Shown: piece after piece, positions 9,256 through 17,760 of the stretch
Position numbering within the stretch: the first letter of the stretch is position 1
Layout of the letters: the number at the start of each line of letters is the position of its first letter
Assembly: GCA_021810805.1 (NCBI GenBank)
Contig: JAJZHW010000003.1
Location: forward strand, 62,001 to 126,000
DNA length: 64,000 nt
Reading direction: 5' to 3'
DNA from: Nitrospirota bacterium
GTDB lineage: Bacteria; Nitrospirota; Leptospirillia; Leptospirillales; Leptospirillaceae
Position numbers and translations under genes: made by a program
The notes under the pieces: generated by a model
The model's input: only the letters and a program-made list of their open reading frames with translations
Told to the model about the DNA's origin: nothing
Database searches by the model: none

Positions 9256-10125
9256 TTATGGCACCATGTCGGAAGAAGAAACAGAGAGATAGCTGGCGGG
9301 ATTCACCGGGTGCCCGAACTCTCGAACCTCATAATGCAGATGAGGGGCGGTCGTCAGCCCCGTCAGGCCAACGGTCCCGATCGCCGTATTCTTTCCCACC
9401 TCCTGGCCCGTCGTTACATCGATGGAGTCGAGGTGGGCAAAGAGGGAGGACTGTCCTAGCCCATGGTAGACGATCACATAGTTTCCATAGTCCGGGGTCC
9501 TGTCCGTCAGCACCACCACCCCCGGGGCATCCGCATGGACAACGGCCCCCTCCTCCTTGGCGATATCAAGGCCGGGGTGAAACTCCTCCCCTCCCCCCAC
9601 CGGGCCGGCCCGGCGTCCGAAAGAAGAGACGACCCAGCCTTTGAGAGGAAGACGGTAGTGCACGGGCCCTCCGTCACCGGAAAAGGGAAGAAGCGTGGGG
9701 GCGGGAGCGGGCGTCTCCGAATTTAGCGCATTCTTTTCAGTGGACGGAGACGCCGCAGAGGGAGCGGGAGAGCTCCGTCCTGATGATGGAGGATGAACAT
9801 CCGGGGCCCCCTTGGCCACCATGTTCATGATCTGGGCATCGAGATTGTTGACCTCCGAGAGCTGGGCCTCGATCGCATCGAGCTTCTTCCGGTAGTTGTC
9901 AAGATGCTCCTGCTGGATGCGGGTCTCTTCCTGAATGGTCTGAAGGGCCATAAACTTTTTCGTTTCGTAGCTGTAAAAAAAGACCAGAAGGACGATTCCG
10001 GCAAAGAGCGCCACCACCCCGCTCAGAAACAGGTAGACAGCCCAGCTCGGGAATGTCCATTGACGTGATTTTTCCGTGACTCCGGGAAGAATGGTCACGG
10101 TGATGGTCTTCTTAAGCCGAGCCAA
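9256..10125 (-). CDS. M23-family peptidase (LytM-type murein hydrolase) with membrane anchor and coiled coil
   Basis: Periplasmic zinc peptidase-type protein acting on, or regulating turnover of, peptidoglycan. From the TTG at 10125 it has 289 residues: a short basic N-terminus, one transmembrane helix (about 26-48), a coiled coil (about 55-100), a Pro/Ser/Ala-rich linker and a C-terminal M23 domain. Metal-site motifs FHPGLDI and HLHYEV are intact, as is the HLDSI strand. The TTG is preferred because GGGAGG lies about 5 bases upstream. A longer frame to 10191 would overlap cutA by 80 bases, against 14 with the TTG. Confidence 0.85.
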   Translation of the reverse strand: MARLKKTITVTILPGVTEKSRQWTFPSWAVYLFLSGVVALFAGIVLLVFFYSYETKKFMALQTIQEETRIQQEHLDNYRKKLDAIEAQLSEVNNLDAQIMNMVAKGAPDVHPPSSGRSSPAPSAASPSTEKNALNSETPAPAPTLLPFSGDGGPVHYRLPLKGWVVSSFGRRAGPVGGGEEFHPGLDIAKEEGAVVHADAPGVVVLTDRTPDYGNYVIVYHGLGQSSLFAHLDSIDVTTGQEVGKNTAIGTVGLTGLTTAPHLHYEVREFGHPVNPASYLSVSSSDMVP

Positions 10126-10474
10126 GGATCCCTCCCGTCTCCCTGCGAATCTCTTCCGTCGGACCACAGGAGTCCCGGACCCAGGCCGCATAGCCAGCCG
10201 TCACAAAATCAGCCGTCATAAAAAGAATCTCTGGGACCCTGTAGGGATGCTCCCTCAGAATTTCCTGCTCCAGAGCGGAGCGATTCTCCGAAATCGTCTT
10301 GAGGAGAAGGGTCACCTCCCCCTCTCGCTGAAGACCGCCGTCCCAGAAGAAAAGGGATGTTCCCTTGGGAAGGAGGTGGCCGCAGGCTATCAGACGTTTG
10401 GAGACCAGGCTGGAGACCAGGCGCTCCGCAGCCTCCTGATCGGGGTGGGTCACAATGACGAGATCAACACTCAC
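10112..10474 (-). CDS. cutA: CutA1-family divalent ion tolerance protein
   Basis: Small trimeric cytoplasmic protein of the CutA1 family, linked to copper or divalent-metal tolerance in some bacteria but without a settled biochemical role. The 120 residues show the family pattern: an N-terminal VIVTHPDQEAAERL strand-helix, the ACGHLLPKGTSLFFW segment, GEVTLLLKT, and HPYRVPEILF near the end. It starts at GTG, and the GTGA overlaps the stop of the epimerase gene. Confidence 0.9.
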   Translation of the reverse strand: MSVDLVIVTHPDQEAAERLVSSLVSKRLIACGHLLPKGTSLFFWDGGLQREGEVTLLLKTISENRSALEQEILREHPYRVPEILFMTADFVTAGYAAWVRDSCGPTEEIRRETGGILGSA

Positions 10475-11412
10475 TGAATCACCTCAGAAAAAAACTTCAC
10501 CGTTTTTGCCATTCCTTCAGAAAAAGGAACCTCGCACTCCCAATCGGACTCTTCCGTCAGACGCCTGTGGCCAAGGATACGGCATTCCGCATCGAGGAAG
10601 GTCTTCGAATGGTAGTTGACGAGAGCATCACTGCCCAGGATTTTTCCTATTTCCAAAAAGATCTCCCGATCACTGACCGGACAGTTCGATCCCACATGAA
10701 AGACCCCCTCACCATCACGGCTGATGATATGGAGAAGAGCCTCGATCGCATCATCAATAAAGACATAATCCCGTATCCGGACCCCGTTGCCGGGTATGGC
10801 CGGAGGGTTCACGGAGCTCCGGAGGAGCGTCTGACGGATGGCGGACCCGATGATTCCCCCTTCACCCGAAACCGTCTGCCCCGGACCATAGACGGGAGAC
10901 AGTCGAACGATGGTCTGACGCGTCGTATGCGGATCCGTGAGAGATTTGAGAGAAAACTCTGCCAGCGCATGGGAAATTCCGTACGGCGAGAGCGGGGTGA
11001 GGGGCAGATCCTCTGAAAGAGGCAAGCGGCCTCCCCCCGCGGCAGTTCCAAACACCTCCCCCGAAGAGATGAGAAGGATCCAGGGGATGGCGGCCATCCG
11101 CCCTGCCTCCAGGACCCCCAGGACAGCCCCCGCCGTCCGCTGGTTGTCCCATGCGGGGCGCTCCCAGGAAAGTCGGACATCGGGCTGTCCTGCCACGTGA
11201 ATATAAAGCGAGGGGAGCGCCCGTTCAATGACGCGCGACACAAACTTCGGATCCTCCAGAGACCCTCTGACAAGAGCCACCGGCGCGTCCCGGGAGGAGC
11301 GGTAGCCCGTCGACATGTCGTCGATCGCTGTTACGTTGTGCCCCATCCGGGCAAGAGCCCGGCCCAAGGGAGCCCCGATGAATCCCGCCCCCCCACCGAT
11401 CACAATATTCAC
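10471..11412 (-). CDS. NAD-dependent epimerase/dehydratase family protein
   Basis: Extended short-chain dehydrogenase (sugar-nucleotide epimerase/dehydratase type), 313 residues. The N-terminal dinucleotide motif GGGAGFIG (6-13) and acidic D31-D32 favour NAD. The central SSGEVFG holds the usual Ser/Thr. The catalytic Tyr is Y144 in SPYGISH, but the usual lysine four residues on is H148, so activity may be altered. The C-terminal half has RDYVFIDDA and an FHVGSN segment, as in nucleotide-sugar enzymes. The substrate cannot be named. GTG start overlapping the tlyA stop by 4 bases. Confidence 0.85.
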   Translation of the reverse strand: MNIVIGGGAGFIGAPLGRALARMGHNVTAIDDMSTGYRSSRDAPVALVRGSLEDPKFVSRVIERALPSLYIHVAGQPDVRLSWERPAWDNQRTAGAVLGVLEAGRMAAIPWILLISSGEVFGTAAGGGRLPLSEDLPLTPLSPYGISHALAEFSLKSLTDPHTTRQTIVRLSPVYGPGQTVSGEGGIIGSAIRQTLLRSSVNPPAIPGNGVRIRDYVFIDDAIEALLHIISRDGEGVFHVGSNCPVSDREIFLEIGKILGSDALVNYHSKTFLDAECRILGHRRLTEESDWECEVPFSEGMAKTVKFFSEVIQ

Positions 11413-12161
11413 GAACCGTCCTTCCAGTACGCATAACAGAAATATTCCTGATTGCCTTTTCTGCCCCGGACCATCGATGGCATCACCCCGCGCACGGTCC
11501 CTCCCAAAGAGCCGATCCAGCCCGCCACGCTCCTCAAGATTCGTCGACGCACCGGTTCCATGGTCACAATGCCGCCTCGCTCAACCTCTTCCGGGGCGGC
11601 CTCAAATTGGGGTTTGACAAGAACGATCGTCCATCCTCCCCGGGAAACGAGGAGACGGATCTGCGGCAAAACCTGACGAAGTGAGATAAAGGAAAGATCG
11701 GCCACGACACCGTCGACCCCCTCGGCGGGAATCCAGGGTCCGGGATGGCGGACATTCACCGACTCGAGAAGTCTCACGCGGGAATCCGCGCGGAGACGGG
11801 CATCGAGCAACCCTTTCCCCACATCGACGGAAAGGACGGAAGAGGCCCCCGACTGCAGCAAACAGTCAGTAAAGCCTCCCGTCGATGCCCCAAGATCCGC
11901 CAACCTGGCCCCTCGAATGGGGGGAGAGAAAAAGGATATCGCCCCGGCGAGCTTGTCTCCCCCTCGCCCGACAAAACGGGGGTGTTCCCCAGATTCAGCT
12001 CTCGTCACCCGGTCGAACTCTGTCCGAACAGAGGGATCCTCCCGGGGGATCCCGTTAACACAGATCTCGCCCCGTAAAATCAGCCCCCTGGCCCCGTCGC
12101 GGGTTGTGGCCCAGCCCTTCCGGAGCACCAGAAGCTCCAGCGATTCCTTTTTACCGGCCAC
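11409..12161 (-). CDS. tlyA: TlyA-family rRNA 2'-O-methyltransferase
   Basis: Predicted SAM-dependent methyltransferase of the TlyA family, members of which methylate cytidines in 16S and 23S rRNA. The 250 residues comprise an N-terminal S4 RNA-binding domain (LLVLRKGWATTRDGARGLI...) and an FtsJ-like Rossmann domain with LADLGASTGGFTDCLL, VDGVVADLSFISL and a VLVKPQFEA motif. GTG start, 10 bases after dxs. Its partners in this operon (ispA, dxs, xseAB) are common TlyA neighbours. Confidence 0.9.
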   Translation of the reverse strand: MAGKKESLELLVLRKGWATTRDGARGLILRGEICVNGIPREDPSVRTEFDRVTRAESGEHPRFVGRGGDKLAGAISFFSPPIRGARLADLGASTGGFTDCLLQSGASSVLSVDVGKGLLDARLRADSRVRLLESVNVRHPGPWIPAEGVDGVVADLSFISLRQVLPQIRLLVSRGGWTIVLVKPQFEAAPEEVERGGIVTMEPVRRRILRSVAGWIGSLGGTVRGVMPSMVRGRKGNQEYFCYAYWKDGS

Positions 12162-12171
12162 CTCTCGCGTG

Positions 12172-14067
12172 TCAGGACACGGTGGTGTGGAGGCTCTTTC
12201 TCGCCATTTCGGCGAGCTTCGTAGCCGTCAACCCCACTGAATCCCGAAGGATCCCAGGAGCCCCATGCTCCACATAGTGATCGGGGATCCCTGCCTGACG
12301 AACCCGGACTCGGGAAAGGAGGTCGACGGAGGCCAGATGCTCGAGAACGGCCGACCCGAACCCTCCCATAATGGCCCCTTCTTCAACGGTCACCAGAAGA
12401 GAGGTCTGACGGCAAAGCTCGCCAAGCAATTCCGTATCCAGCGGCTTGGCAAATCGCATGTTGACGACTCCGGCCTCCACTCCCTCCGCCTGAAGGAGAC
12501 GGGCCGCCTCCATGGCCACAGAGACCATCGAGCCGTAGGCAAGAAAGACCAAGTCATGGCCATCCCGAAGCATCTCGGCCTTGCCGACCGGAAGAGCCGT
12601 AAATCCCGAGTCGAGGGCCACCCCCAATGCCTCTCCGCGAGGATAGCGGATCGCCGCAGGGCCGGGCAGATGGAGGGCGGTCCACAGCATCTTCCGAAGT
12701 TCGTTTTCATCCTTGGGTGCCATAAGGACGAGGTTCGGAATGTGGCGAAGATAAGAAATGTCAAAGACCCCATGGTGCGTTGGGCCATCTTCCCCCACCA
12801 GCCCTCCGCGGTCGAGGGCGAAAAGAACCGGAAGGTTCTGGAGGCAGATATCGTGGACAACCTGATCATAGGCCCGCTGCAGAAAGGTCGAGTAGATGGC
12901 CGCCACGGGACGGAGCCCCTGAGCCGCCATTCCCCCGGCCAAGGTGACCGCATGCTGCTCGGCAATCCCCACATCGACAAATCTCTCGGGAAAAAGCTTG
13001 GCAAAGTCTGACAGCCCTGTTCCTTCGGGCATGGCCGCCGTGATGGCAAAAAGTTCGGGCATCTCCCGGGCCAGCTCGATCATCGCCTGCCCAAAGATCT
13101 TGGTGTAGGCGGGGGCCCCTCCGGCCTTCTTTTTGAAGGCTCCGGTCTCGGGATCAAAGGGTCCCACCCCATGGAAGGCAATGGGGCTCTTCTCGGCAGG
13201 CTCGTACCCCTTTCCCTTCACTGTTCGGACATGGAGAAGGACAGGCCCCGGTCGGTCCTTGAGGGCGGTGAGGGTCTCGATCAGAAGAGGCAGATCATGG
13301 CCGTCGAGGGGGCCCACATAAGAAAGCCCCATCTCTTCAAACCATTGCCCCGGTGGCGAAATCATTCCCACCATCTGACCATGGGCGACTCGCGCAAATC
13401 GCGCCACCTGGTCCCCGATGACCGGAATGTCCCGCAGGAGTGCGCCGGTCTTGCGCTTCATCTCATCGATCACGGGGTCGGCCGAGATTCTGGCGAGATA
13501 GGAAGAGAGAGCTCCCACATTCTCCGAAATGGAGAGGTTGTTGTCGTTCAGGATGACCAGGAGCTTCTTTTTCCGGGCTCCCGCCTGATTCAGCGCCTCC
13601 ATCGCCATTCCCGCGGTGAGCGAGCCATCGCCGATGACGGCAATCACATGGTAGGAATCCCCGAGGACATCGCGAGCCTCCGCCATTCCCAGAGCGGCAG
13701 AGACAGAGGTTCCCGCATGTCCTGCCGAAAAGGCATCATGAGGGCTCTCTTCCCGCTTGGGAAAGCCGCAAAGGCCATTCCATTGGCGGATCGTCGGCAG
13801 GGCGGCCAAACGGCCGGTCAGCATCTTGTGAGGATAGGCCTGGTGGCCGACATCCCACACGATCCTGTCGCGCATGGTATCGAAGACGCGATGGAGGGCC
13901 AGGGTCAGCTCCACAACGCCGAGCCCTCCCCCGAAATGGCCGCCAATTCCCGACAGAACGCGGATCATCTCTTCCCGGATATCCTTGGCCAGAATCGGAA
14001 GATCGGCCACGGGAAGATTCTTGACATCGTCCGGACCATGAATGTTTTCCAGTATGGATCCCATCAA
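12172..14067 (-). CDS. dxs: 1-deoxy-D-xylulose-5-phosphate synthase
   Basis: Thiamine-diphosphate enzyme condensing pyruvate and glyceraldehyde-3-phosphate, the first step of the MEP isoprenoid pathway. At 631 residues it has normal length. Visible motifs are the N-terminal DVGHQAYPHK, the ThDP motif GDGSLTAGMA...NDNN, and the transketolase-like C-terminal half with VDVGIAEQHAVTLAGGMA. It overlaps the ispA stop by 4 bases (ATGA), placing the precursor and prenyl-transfer steps in one transcript. Confidence 0.96.
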   Translation of the reverse strand: MMGSILENIHGPDDVKNLPVADLPILAKDIREEMIRVLSGIGGHFGGGLGVVELTLALHRVFDTMRDRIVWDVGHQAYPHKMLTGRLAALPTIRQWNGLCGFPKREESPHDAFSAGHAGTSVSAALGMAEARDVLGDSYHVIAVIGDGSLTAGMAMEALNQAGARKKKLLVILNDNNLSISENVGALSSYLARISADPVIDEMKRKTGALLRDIPVIGDQVARFARVAHGQMVGMISPPGQWFEEMGLSYVGPLDGHDLPLLIETLTALKDRPGPVLLHVRTVKGKGYEPAEKSPIAFHGVGPFDPETGAFKKKAGGAPAYTKIFGQAMIELAREMPELFAITAAMPEGTGLSDFAKLFPERFVDVGIAEQHAVTLAGGMAAQGLRPVAAIYSTFLQRAYDQVVHDICLQNLPVLFALDRGGLVGEDGPTHHGVFDISYLRHIPNLVLMAPKDENELRKMLWTALHLPGPAAIRYPRGEALGVALDSGFTALPVGKAEMLRDGHDLVFLAYGSMVSVAMEAARLLQAEGVEAGVVNMRFAKPLDTELLGELCRQTSLLVTVEEGAIMGGFGSAVLEHLASVDLLSRVRVRQAGIPDHYVEHGAPGILRDSVGLTATKLAEMARKSLHTTVS

Positions 14068-14957
14068 TTCCTTCTTTCTATGATGTAGGAGGCTATATGG
14101 GCCAGCGGCTCTCCCTTTGCACCGAAGATCGCCACGGCCTCATGGGCCTCCTTGCACTTTTCCTCTGCAAGCACCCGGGCTCGGTTCACGCCGACAAGCC
14201 CCGGATACGTATTCTTGCTTTTGCCGGCGTCTTTCTGTGCCGCCTTGCCCAACTCCTCTGCCGTTCCCAGAACATCGAGAAGATCGTCGGCGATCTGGAA
14301 GGCAATACCAATCGACTCGCCATATCTTGTCAGGGCATCAATCCTTTCGGCCGAAGCTCCCGCGAGAATGCCTCCGATGCGCACCGAGGCCCTCAGAAGG
14401 GCCCCGGTCTTGTGGCGATGAAGATTTTCCAGCTCAGGAAGGGTCAGGTGCTTTCCCTCCGAGACGATATCGAGAAACTGCCCCCCCACCATTCCGGAAA
14501 GACCGGAGGCATGTGAAAGCTCATAGACCACCTCCATCCTTCGGGAAGCGGACAATACCCTATCATACACAGGATCGGAGAGGAGGGTAAACGCGTGGGT
14601 GAGAAGGGCATCTCCGGCAAGAATTGCCGAGGCCTCCCCGTAGACGACGTGATTCGTGGGCCGGCCTCGCCTAAGATCATCGTTGTCCATCGCCGGAAGA
14701 TCGTCATGGACAAGGGAGTAGGTATGGATCAGCTCCAGCGGAAGCGTCAGAGGCAGCAGAGCATCAGAATCCCCCCCCACCGCTTCGATGGCGGCCAGAG
14801 CCAGCACGGGGCGGATCCGCTTCCCTCCGGCGAGGAGGCTGTACCGGATCCCCTCGGCCAAGCGACCGTACTCACGAGAGAGCTCCTTGTCGAAAAGGGC
14901 CTCAAGAGCCCTGTCCACACGTTTTTTCTGCTTATCAAGATAGGACGTGATCTCCAA
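14064..14957 (-). CDS. ispA: Polyprenyl synthetase (farnesyl/geranyl diphosphate synthase type)
   Basis: Trans-prenyltransferase extending DMAPP with IPP; the neighbouring dxs supplies the pathway. Both aspartate-rich motifs are intact (LVHDDLPAMDNDDLRRG and QIADDLLD). GGKRIRP and the HKTGALLRASV segment are also typical. The frame is open to a TTG at 14981, but a second TTG at 14957 has GAAAGGA about 7 bases upstream and gives 297 residues, the usual length. Product chain length is inferred from family similarity only. Confidence 0.92.
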   Translation of the reverse strand: MEITSYLDKQKKRVDRALEALFDKELSREYGRLAEGIRYSLLAGGKRIRPVLALAAIEAVGGDSDALLPLTLPLELIHTYSLVHDDLPAMDNDDLRRGRPTNHVVYGEASAILAGDALLTHAFTLLSDPVYDRVLSASRRMEVVYELSHASGLSGMVGGQFLDIVSEGKHLTLPELENLHRHKTGALLRASVRIGGILAGASAERIDALTRYGESIGIAFQIADDLLDVLGTAEELGKAAQKDAGKSKNTYPGLVGVNRARVLAEEKCKEAHEAVAIFGAKGEPLAHIASYIIERRN

Positions 14958-15028
14958 GCGATGATTCCTTTCAACTGTCAAGAAAGTCTTCGTCCGGAAA
15001 GAAGCTGAGACCGGACCCTACATTATCT

Positions 15029-15361
15029 TTAGCTGTCCCGGCGAAAAGGTGCCTCGACGGAGCCTCCCCCCGTGTCGCGAGAGGCCGAGAGAAGAATTGA
15101 AACCTTTCGTTCTGCCTCTTCAAGGATCTTTTGGCACTGGTCGGAGAGGGCCACCCCCTCCTCGAAGAGACGCATTGACTCCTCCAGAGGACGGTCGCCC
15201 TGTTCCATGACCCGGACGATCTCCTCGAGGCGCTTCATCTTTTCCTCAAAAGAGCGTACGGGTTCGGCCTCCCCGGAGCCAACGCCTCCGGCGTTTCCCC
15301 CTGCCGCGTCTTTTTTCTTGTGCCCCTTGCCGCTCGGGCTGTCTTCTTCAAGTCCTGCCAT
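15029..15361 (-). CDS. xseB: Exodeoxyribonuclease VII small subunit
   Basis: Small subunit of ExoVII, which with XseA degrades single-stranded DNA. The family core (SFEEKMKRLEEIVRVMEQGDRPLEESMRLFEEGVAL, about residues 37-72) is plain. It is preceded by about 35 Gly/Lys-rich residues and followed by a short tail, giving 110 residues against 70-85 usually. GGGGAG precedes the ATG. It lies 12 bases after xseA. Confidence 0.93.
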   Translation of the reverse strand: MAGLEEDSPSGKGHKKKDAAGGNAGGVGSGEAEPVRSFEEKMKRLEEIVRVMEQGDRPLEESMRLFEEGVALSDQCQKILEEAERKVSILLSASRDTGGGSVEAPFRRDS

Positions 15362-15373
15362 AATCTCCCCGCC

Positions 15374-16885
15374 TTACTGTCTTGGCTTGTTGTCCTCCGG
15401 CATTTCTGGCCGCACATCCACCACTTTCAGGGAGAGCGCCAGCCCTCGAGTCTTCCCGGCGAGCATCTCACCCATCGAGGGGGGGTCGGAGGCCGTGACC
15501 AGTCTCCCGTCCTCCGGCCGGGACAGCAAGAAGAATCCGCTGGCGAGCGGCCGCTCGGGATCGTGAGACAAAAGGGCGCTGCGAAGCCGATCGCAGGCCC
15601 GGTCCTCGCGGGAGAGACGCCCCTGCACGGCTCGTGACAGACGGCTCGCGAACCGTGTCTGCTGCTCTTTCAGCCCCGCAAGTCCCAATCCGTCCCGGCG
15701 CTCGAGAGCCCGCACACGATCATGGAGATCGGCTCTGGCGGCTGACAGTCGAGCCAGAAAAAGGCGGACAAGATTCCCGGCGCCCTCGGAGAGCCTTCGA
15801 CCCTGTCGGACGATCTGGGACGACGGATGGACAAGTCGCCCGGAGAGCTCCCGAAGTCTGCCGGTCTCAAGGGAAAGCCCCCCTCGCACCTGATGCGAAA
15901 GGGCCTCCTGCCCCCTGACAAGGGAGAGATGCAGGGAGGAGATGCGCCGGGAGAGCTGGCTGGCCCCCTCGCGAAAGCGTCGATGACGGGCTTGGGCTTC
16001 TTTCAGACGGGAGGAGATTGCCCCGAGGATCCTCCGGCGGGCAAGGACGGCCGACTCCACAAGCTGCCCGCCGTCAAAAAAGACCCGCTTGGCGGCTTCA
16101 GTGGGAGTTGCCACCCGGAGATCGGCCACGAGATCGGCCACCGTCACATCAACCTCATGGCCTATGGCCGTGACAACCGGCACCGGACAGGCCATGATGG
16201 CGCGGGCCACATCCTCCCGATTGTAGACCCAGAGATCCTCGGCCGACCCTCCTCCCCGCGACAGAACAACGACATCGACTCCTTGAAGAGCCGGGATCTC
16301 AGAGAAGGCCCGAAGGAGGTCCGCCGCGGCCTCCCCTCCCTGAACCCTGGCCGGAACGACCACCACCGGGACAAGACGATTCTGCTGGTCGCAGATCCGG
16401 AGGAAGTCCCACACTGCGGCCCCTTGGGGGGAGGTGATCAGTGCCACCTTTCGGGGAAAGGGCGGGATCGGACGTTTCCTCTCCGGGGCCAGAGCTCCTT
16501 CCCGGGAGAGAAGATCCCGAACCCGCGCGAACTCCTGAAAAAAGAGTCCAAGGCCTGCCGGCCCCATTCTGTCGACGACAATCTGGACCTCTCCCCGGGC
16601 CTCGTAATAGGAAAGTCGTCCCCGCAAAAGGACCTTCAGCCCCTCTGTCGGCTGGAAGGAGAGACTTCGGGCCGAGGAGCGGAACATGACCCCCCGAAGG
16701 CTGGCGGCCGCATCCCGAACCGTAAAGTAGTAATGGCCCGAGGGCTGGGAAAGCTTCACGTTGGAGAGCTCCCCCGTCAGGGAGATGGGGGCGGGGTAGA
16801 GTCTGTCGATTCCTTGCCGAACTGACCCTGCAAGCTCGGCGACCGTATAGACCACCTCGCTCTCCGGAAGGACTTCCCGCTCCAT
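15374..16885 (-). CDS. xseA: Exodeoxyribonuclease VII large subunit
   Basis: Catalytic subunit of ExoVII. The 503 residues include an N-terminal OB-fold (YTVAELAGSVRQGID..., ISLTGELSNVKLSQPSGHYYF), a nuclease domain with ALITSPQGAAVWDFL, VVVLSRGGGSAEDLWVYN and VVTAIGHEVDVTVADLVADLRVATPTEAA, and a long helical C-terminus. The ATG at 16885 shares a base with the stop of the upstream gene (TAATG). An open extension to 17107 only overlaps that gene and is not real N-terminus. Confidence 0.95.
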   Translation of the reverse strand: MEREVLPESEVVYTVAELAGSVRQGIDRLYPAPISLTGELSNVKLSQPSGHYYFTVRDAAASLRGVMFRSSARSLSFQPTEGLKVLLRGRLSYYEARGEVQIVVDRMGPAGLGLFFQEFARVRDLLSREGALAPERKRPIPPFPRKVALITSPQGAAVWDFLRICDQQNRLVPVVVVPARVQGGEAAADLLRAFSEIPALQGVDVVVLSRGGGSAEDLWVYNREDVARAIMACPVPVVTAIGHEVDVTVADLVADLRVATPTEAAKRVFFDGGQLVESAVLARRRILGAISSRLKEAQARHRRFREGASQLSRRISSLHLSLVRGQEALSHQVRGGLSLETGRLRELSGRLVHPSSQIVRQGRRLSEGAGNLVRLFLARLSAARADLHDRVRALERRDGLGLAGLKEQQTRFASRLSRAVQGRLSREDRACDRLRSALLSHDPERPLASGFFLLSRPEDGRLVTASDPPSMGEMLAGKTRGLALSLKVVDVRPEMPEDNKPRQ

Positions 16886-17760
16886 TATTCGCTCTCCCGA
16901 CGGTCCTCTCCCGAAGCTTCGGCGGGGAAGATCTCGCGAATGAGCCGGGCGGAGACGACCTGGGAGCTTCCACGCCCGAAGGGGGGCGACACCGTCAGGA
17001 GAAGGCCACAAAAAAGGGTCTCTCCATCTCCCACACGAAAGGGCAAGGGAACCTGGGTCCGGTAGCGGGAAAGGGCCGGAACGGGATCGGCCCCCACAAT
17101 CGACCACCGGGGGCCGGTCATCCCGACGTCTCCGACAAACCAGAGGCCTCCGGGATAGCGGGTCAGGTCGTTGGTCTGAACATGGGTGTGAGTTCCGTAA
17201 AGAAGATCGGCCCGGCCATCGAGATGAAAGGCCAGGGCCTGTTTCTCCCCGGTCGCCTCGGCATGGATGTCGACGGCAATAAAGTGCGGAGGGTCGGTGG
17301 CCCGGGAAAAATCCTCAAGAACACGATCGGCAGCGGCGAAGGGACAATCGGCCGGGCCCATGAAGGCCCGTCCCGCCAGATTGACCAACCCCACACGGAA
17401 TCCCCCCGGAAGGGTGTAAATGCGATGGCCGGTTCCCGGGCACCCCGCAGAGTAGTTTTCCGGACGCAAGACCCTCTCTTCGGAAGAGAGAAGTGCCACA
17501 GCCTCCTTCTGGTCGAAGAGATGGTTGCCGGTGGTGATTGCGGAGACGCCTCTGCGGAAGCACTCCTCCGCCTTGCGGGGAGTGATACCCCTTCCCCCCG
17601 CCAGATTTTCTCCGTTGATGAAAAGTCCGTGGATCGGACCATCGTGGGCCACAAGGGCGAGCCCCTGCTCCAGGGCCTTCCGTCCGGGGCGCCCAAAGAC
17701 GTCCCCCACAAAGAGAAGGCGGATCGCCTCCCGGGAGACGGGCGGGTTTTCAGCGGGCAT
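16885..17760 (-). CDS. YmdB-like metallophosphoesterase (TIGR00282 family)
   Basis: Metallophosphoesterase of the family whose Bacillus member YmdB hydrolyses cyclic nucleotides and acts with RNase Y. The 291 residues show FVGDVFGRPGR, FINGENLAGGRGIT, AITTGNHLFDQKE, FIAVDIHAEATGEK and YGTHTHVQTND, which supply the Asp, Asn and His ligands of the dimetal site. It overlaps rny by 11 bases. The rny-ymdB pairing is conserved in Firmicutes and repeated here, supporting a shared function. Confidence 0.88.
   Translation of the reverse strand: MPAENPPVSREAIRLLFVGDVFGRPGRKALEQGLALVAHDGPIHGLFINGENLAGGRGITPRKAEECFRRGVSAITTGNHLFDQKEAVALLSSEERVLRPENYSAGCPGTGHRIYTLPGGFRVGLVNLAGRAFMGPADCPFAAADRVLEDFSRATDPPHFIAVDIHAEATGEKQALAFHLDGRADLLYGTHTHVQTNDLTRYPGGLWFVGDVGMTGPRWSIVGADPVPALSRYRTQVPLPFRVGDGETLFCGLLLTVSPPFGRGSSQVVSARLIREIFPAEASGEDRRESE

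Noticed and set aside
7541-9292. 583-codon open frame on the plus strand opposite secA
   Set aside because: Antisense shadow of a full-length, well conserved gene in GC-rich DNA; no ribosome binding site and no recognisable domain.
16886-17107. N-terminal extension of xseA
   Set aside because: Lies within the ymdB-like gene; the family domain begins right after the ATG at 16885.
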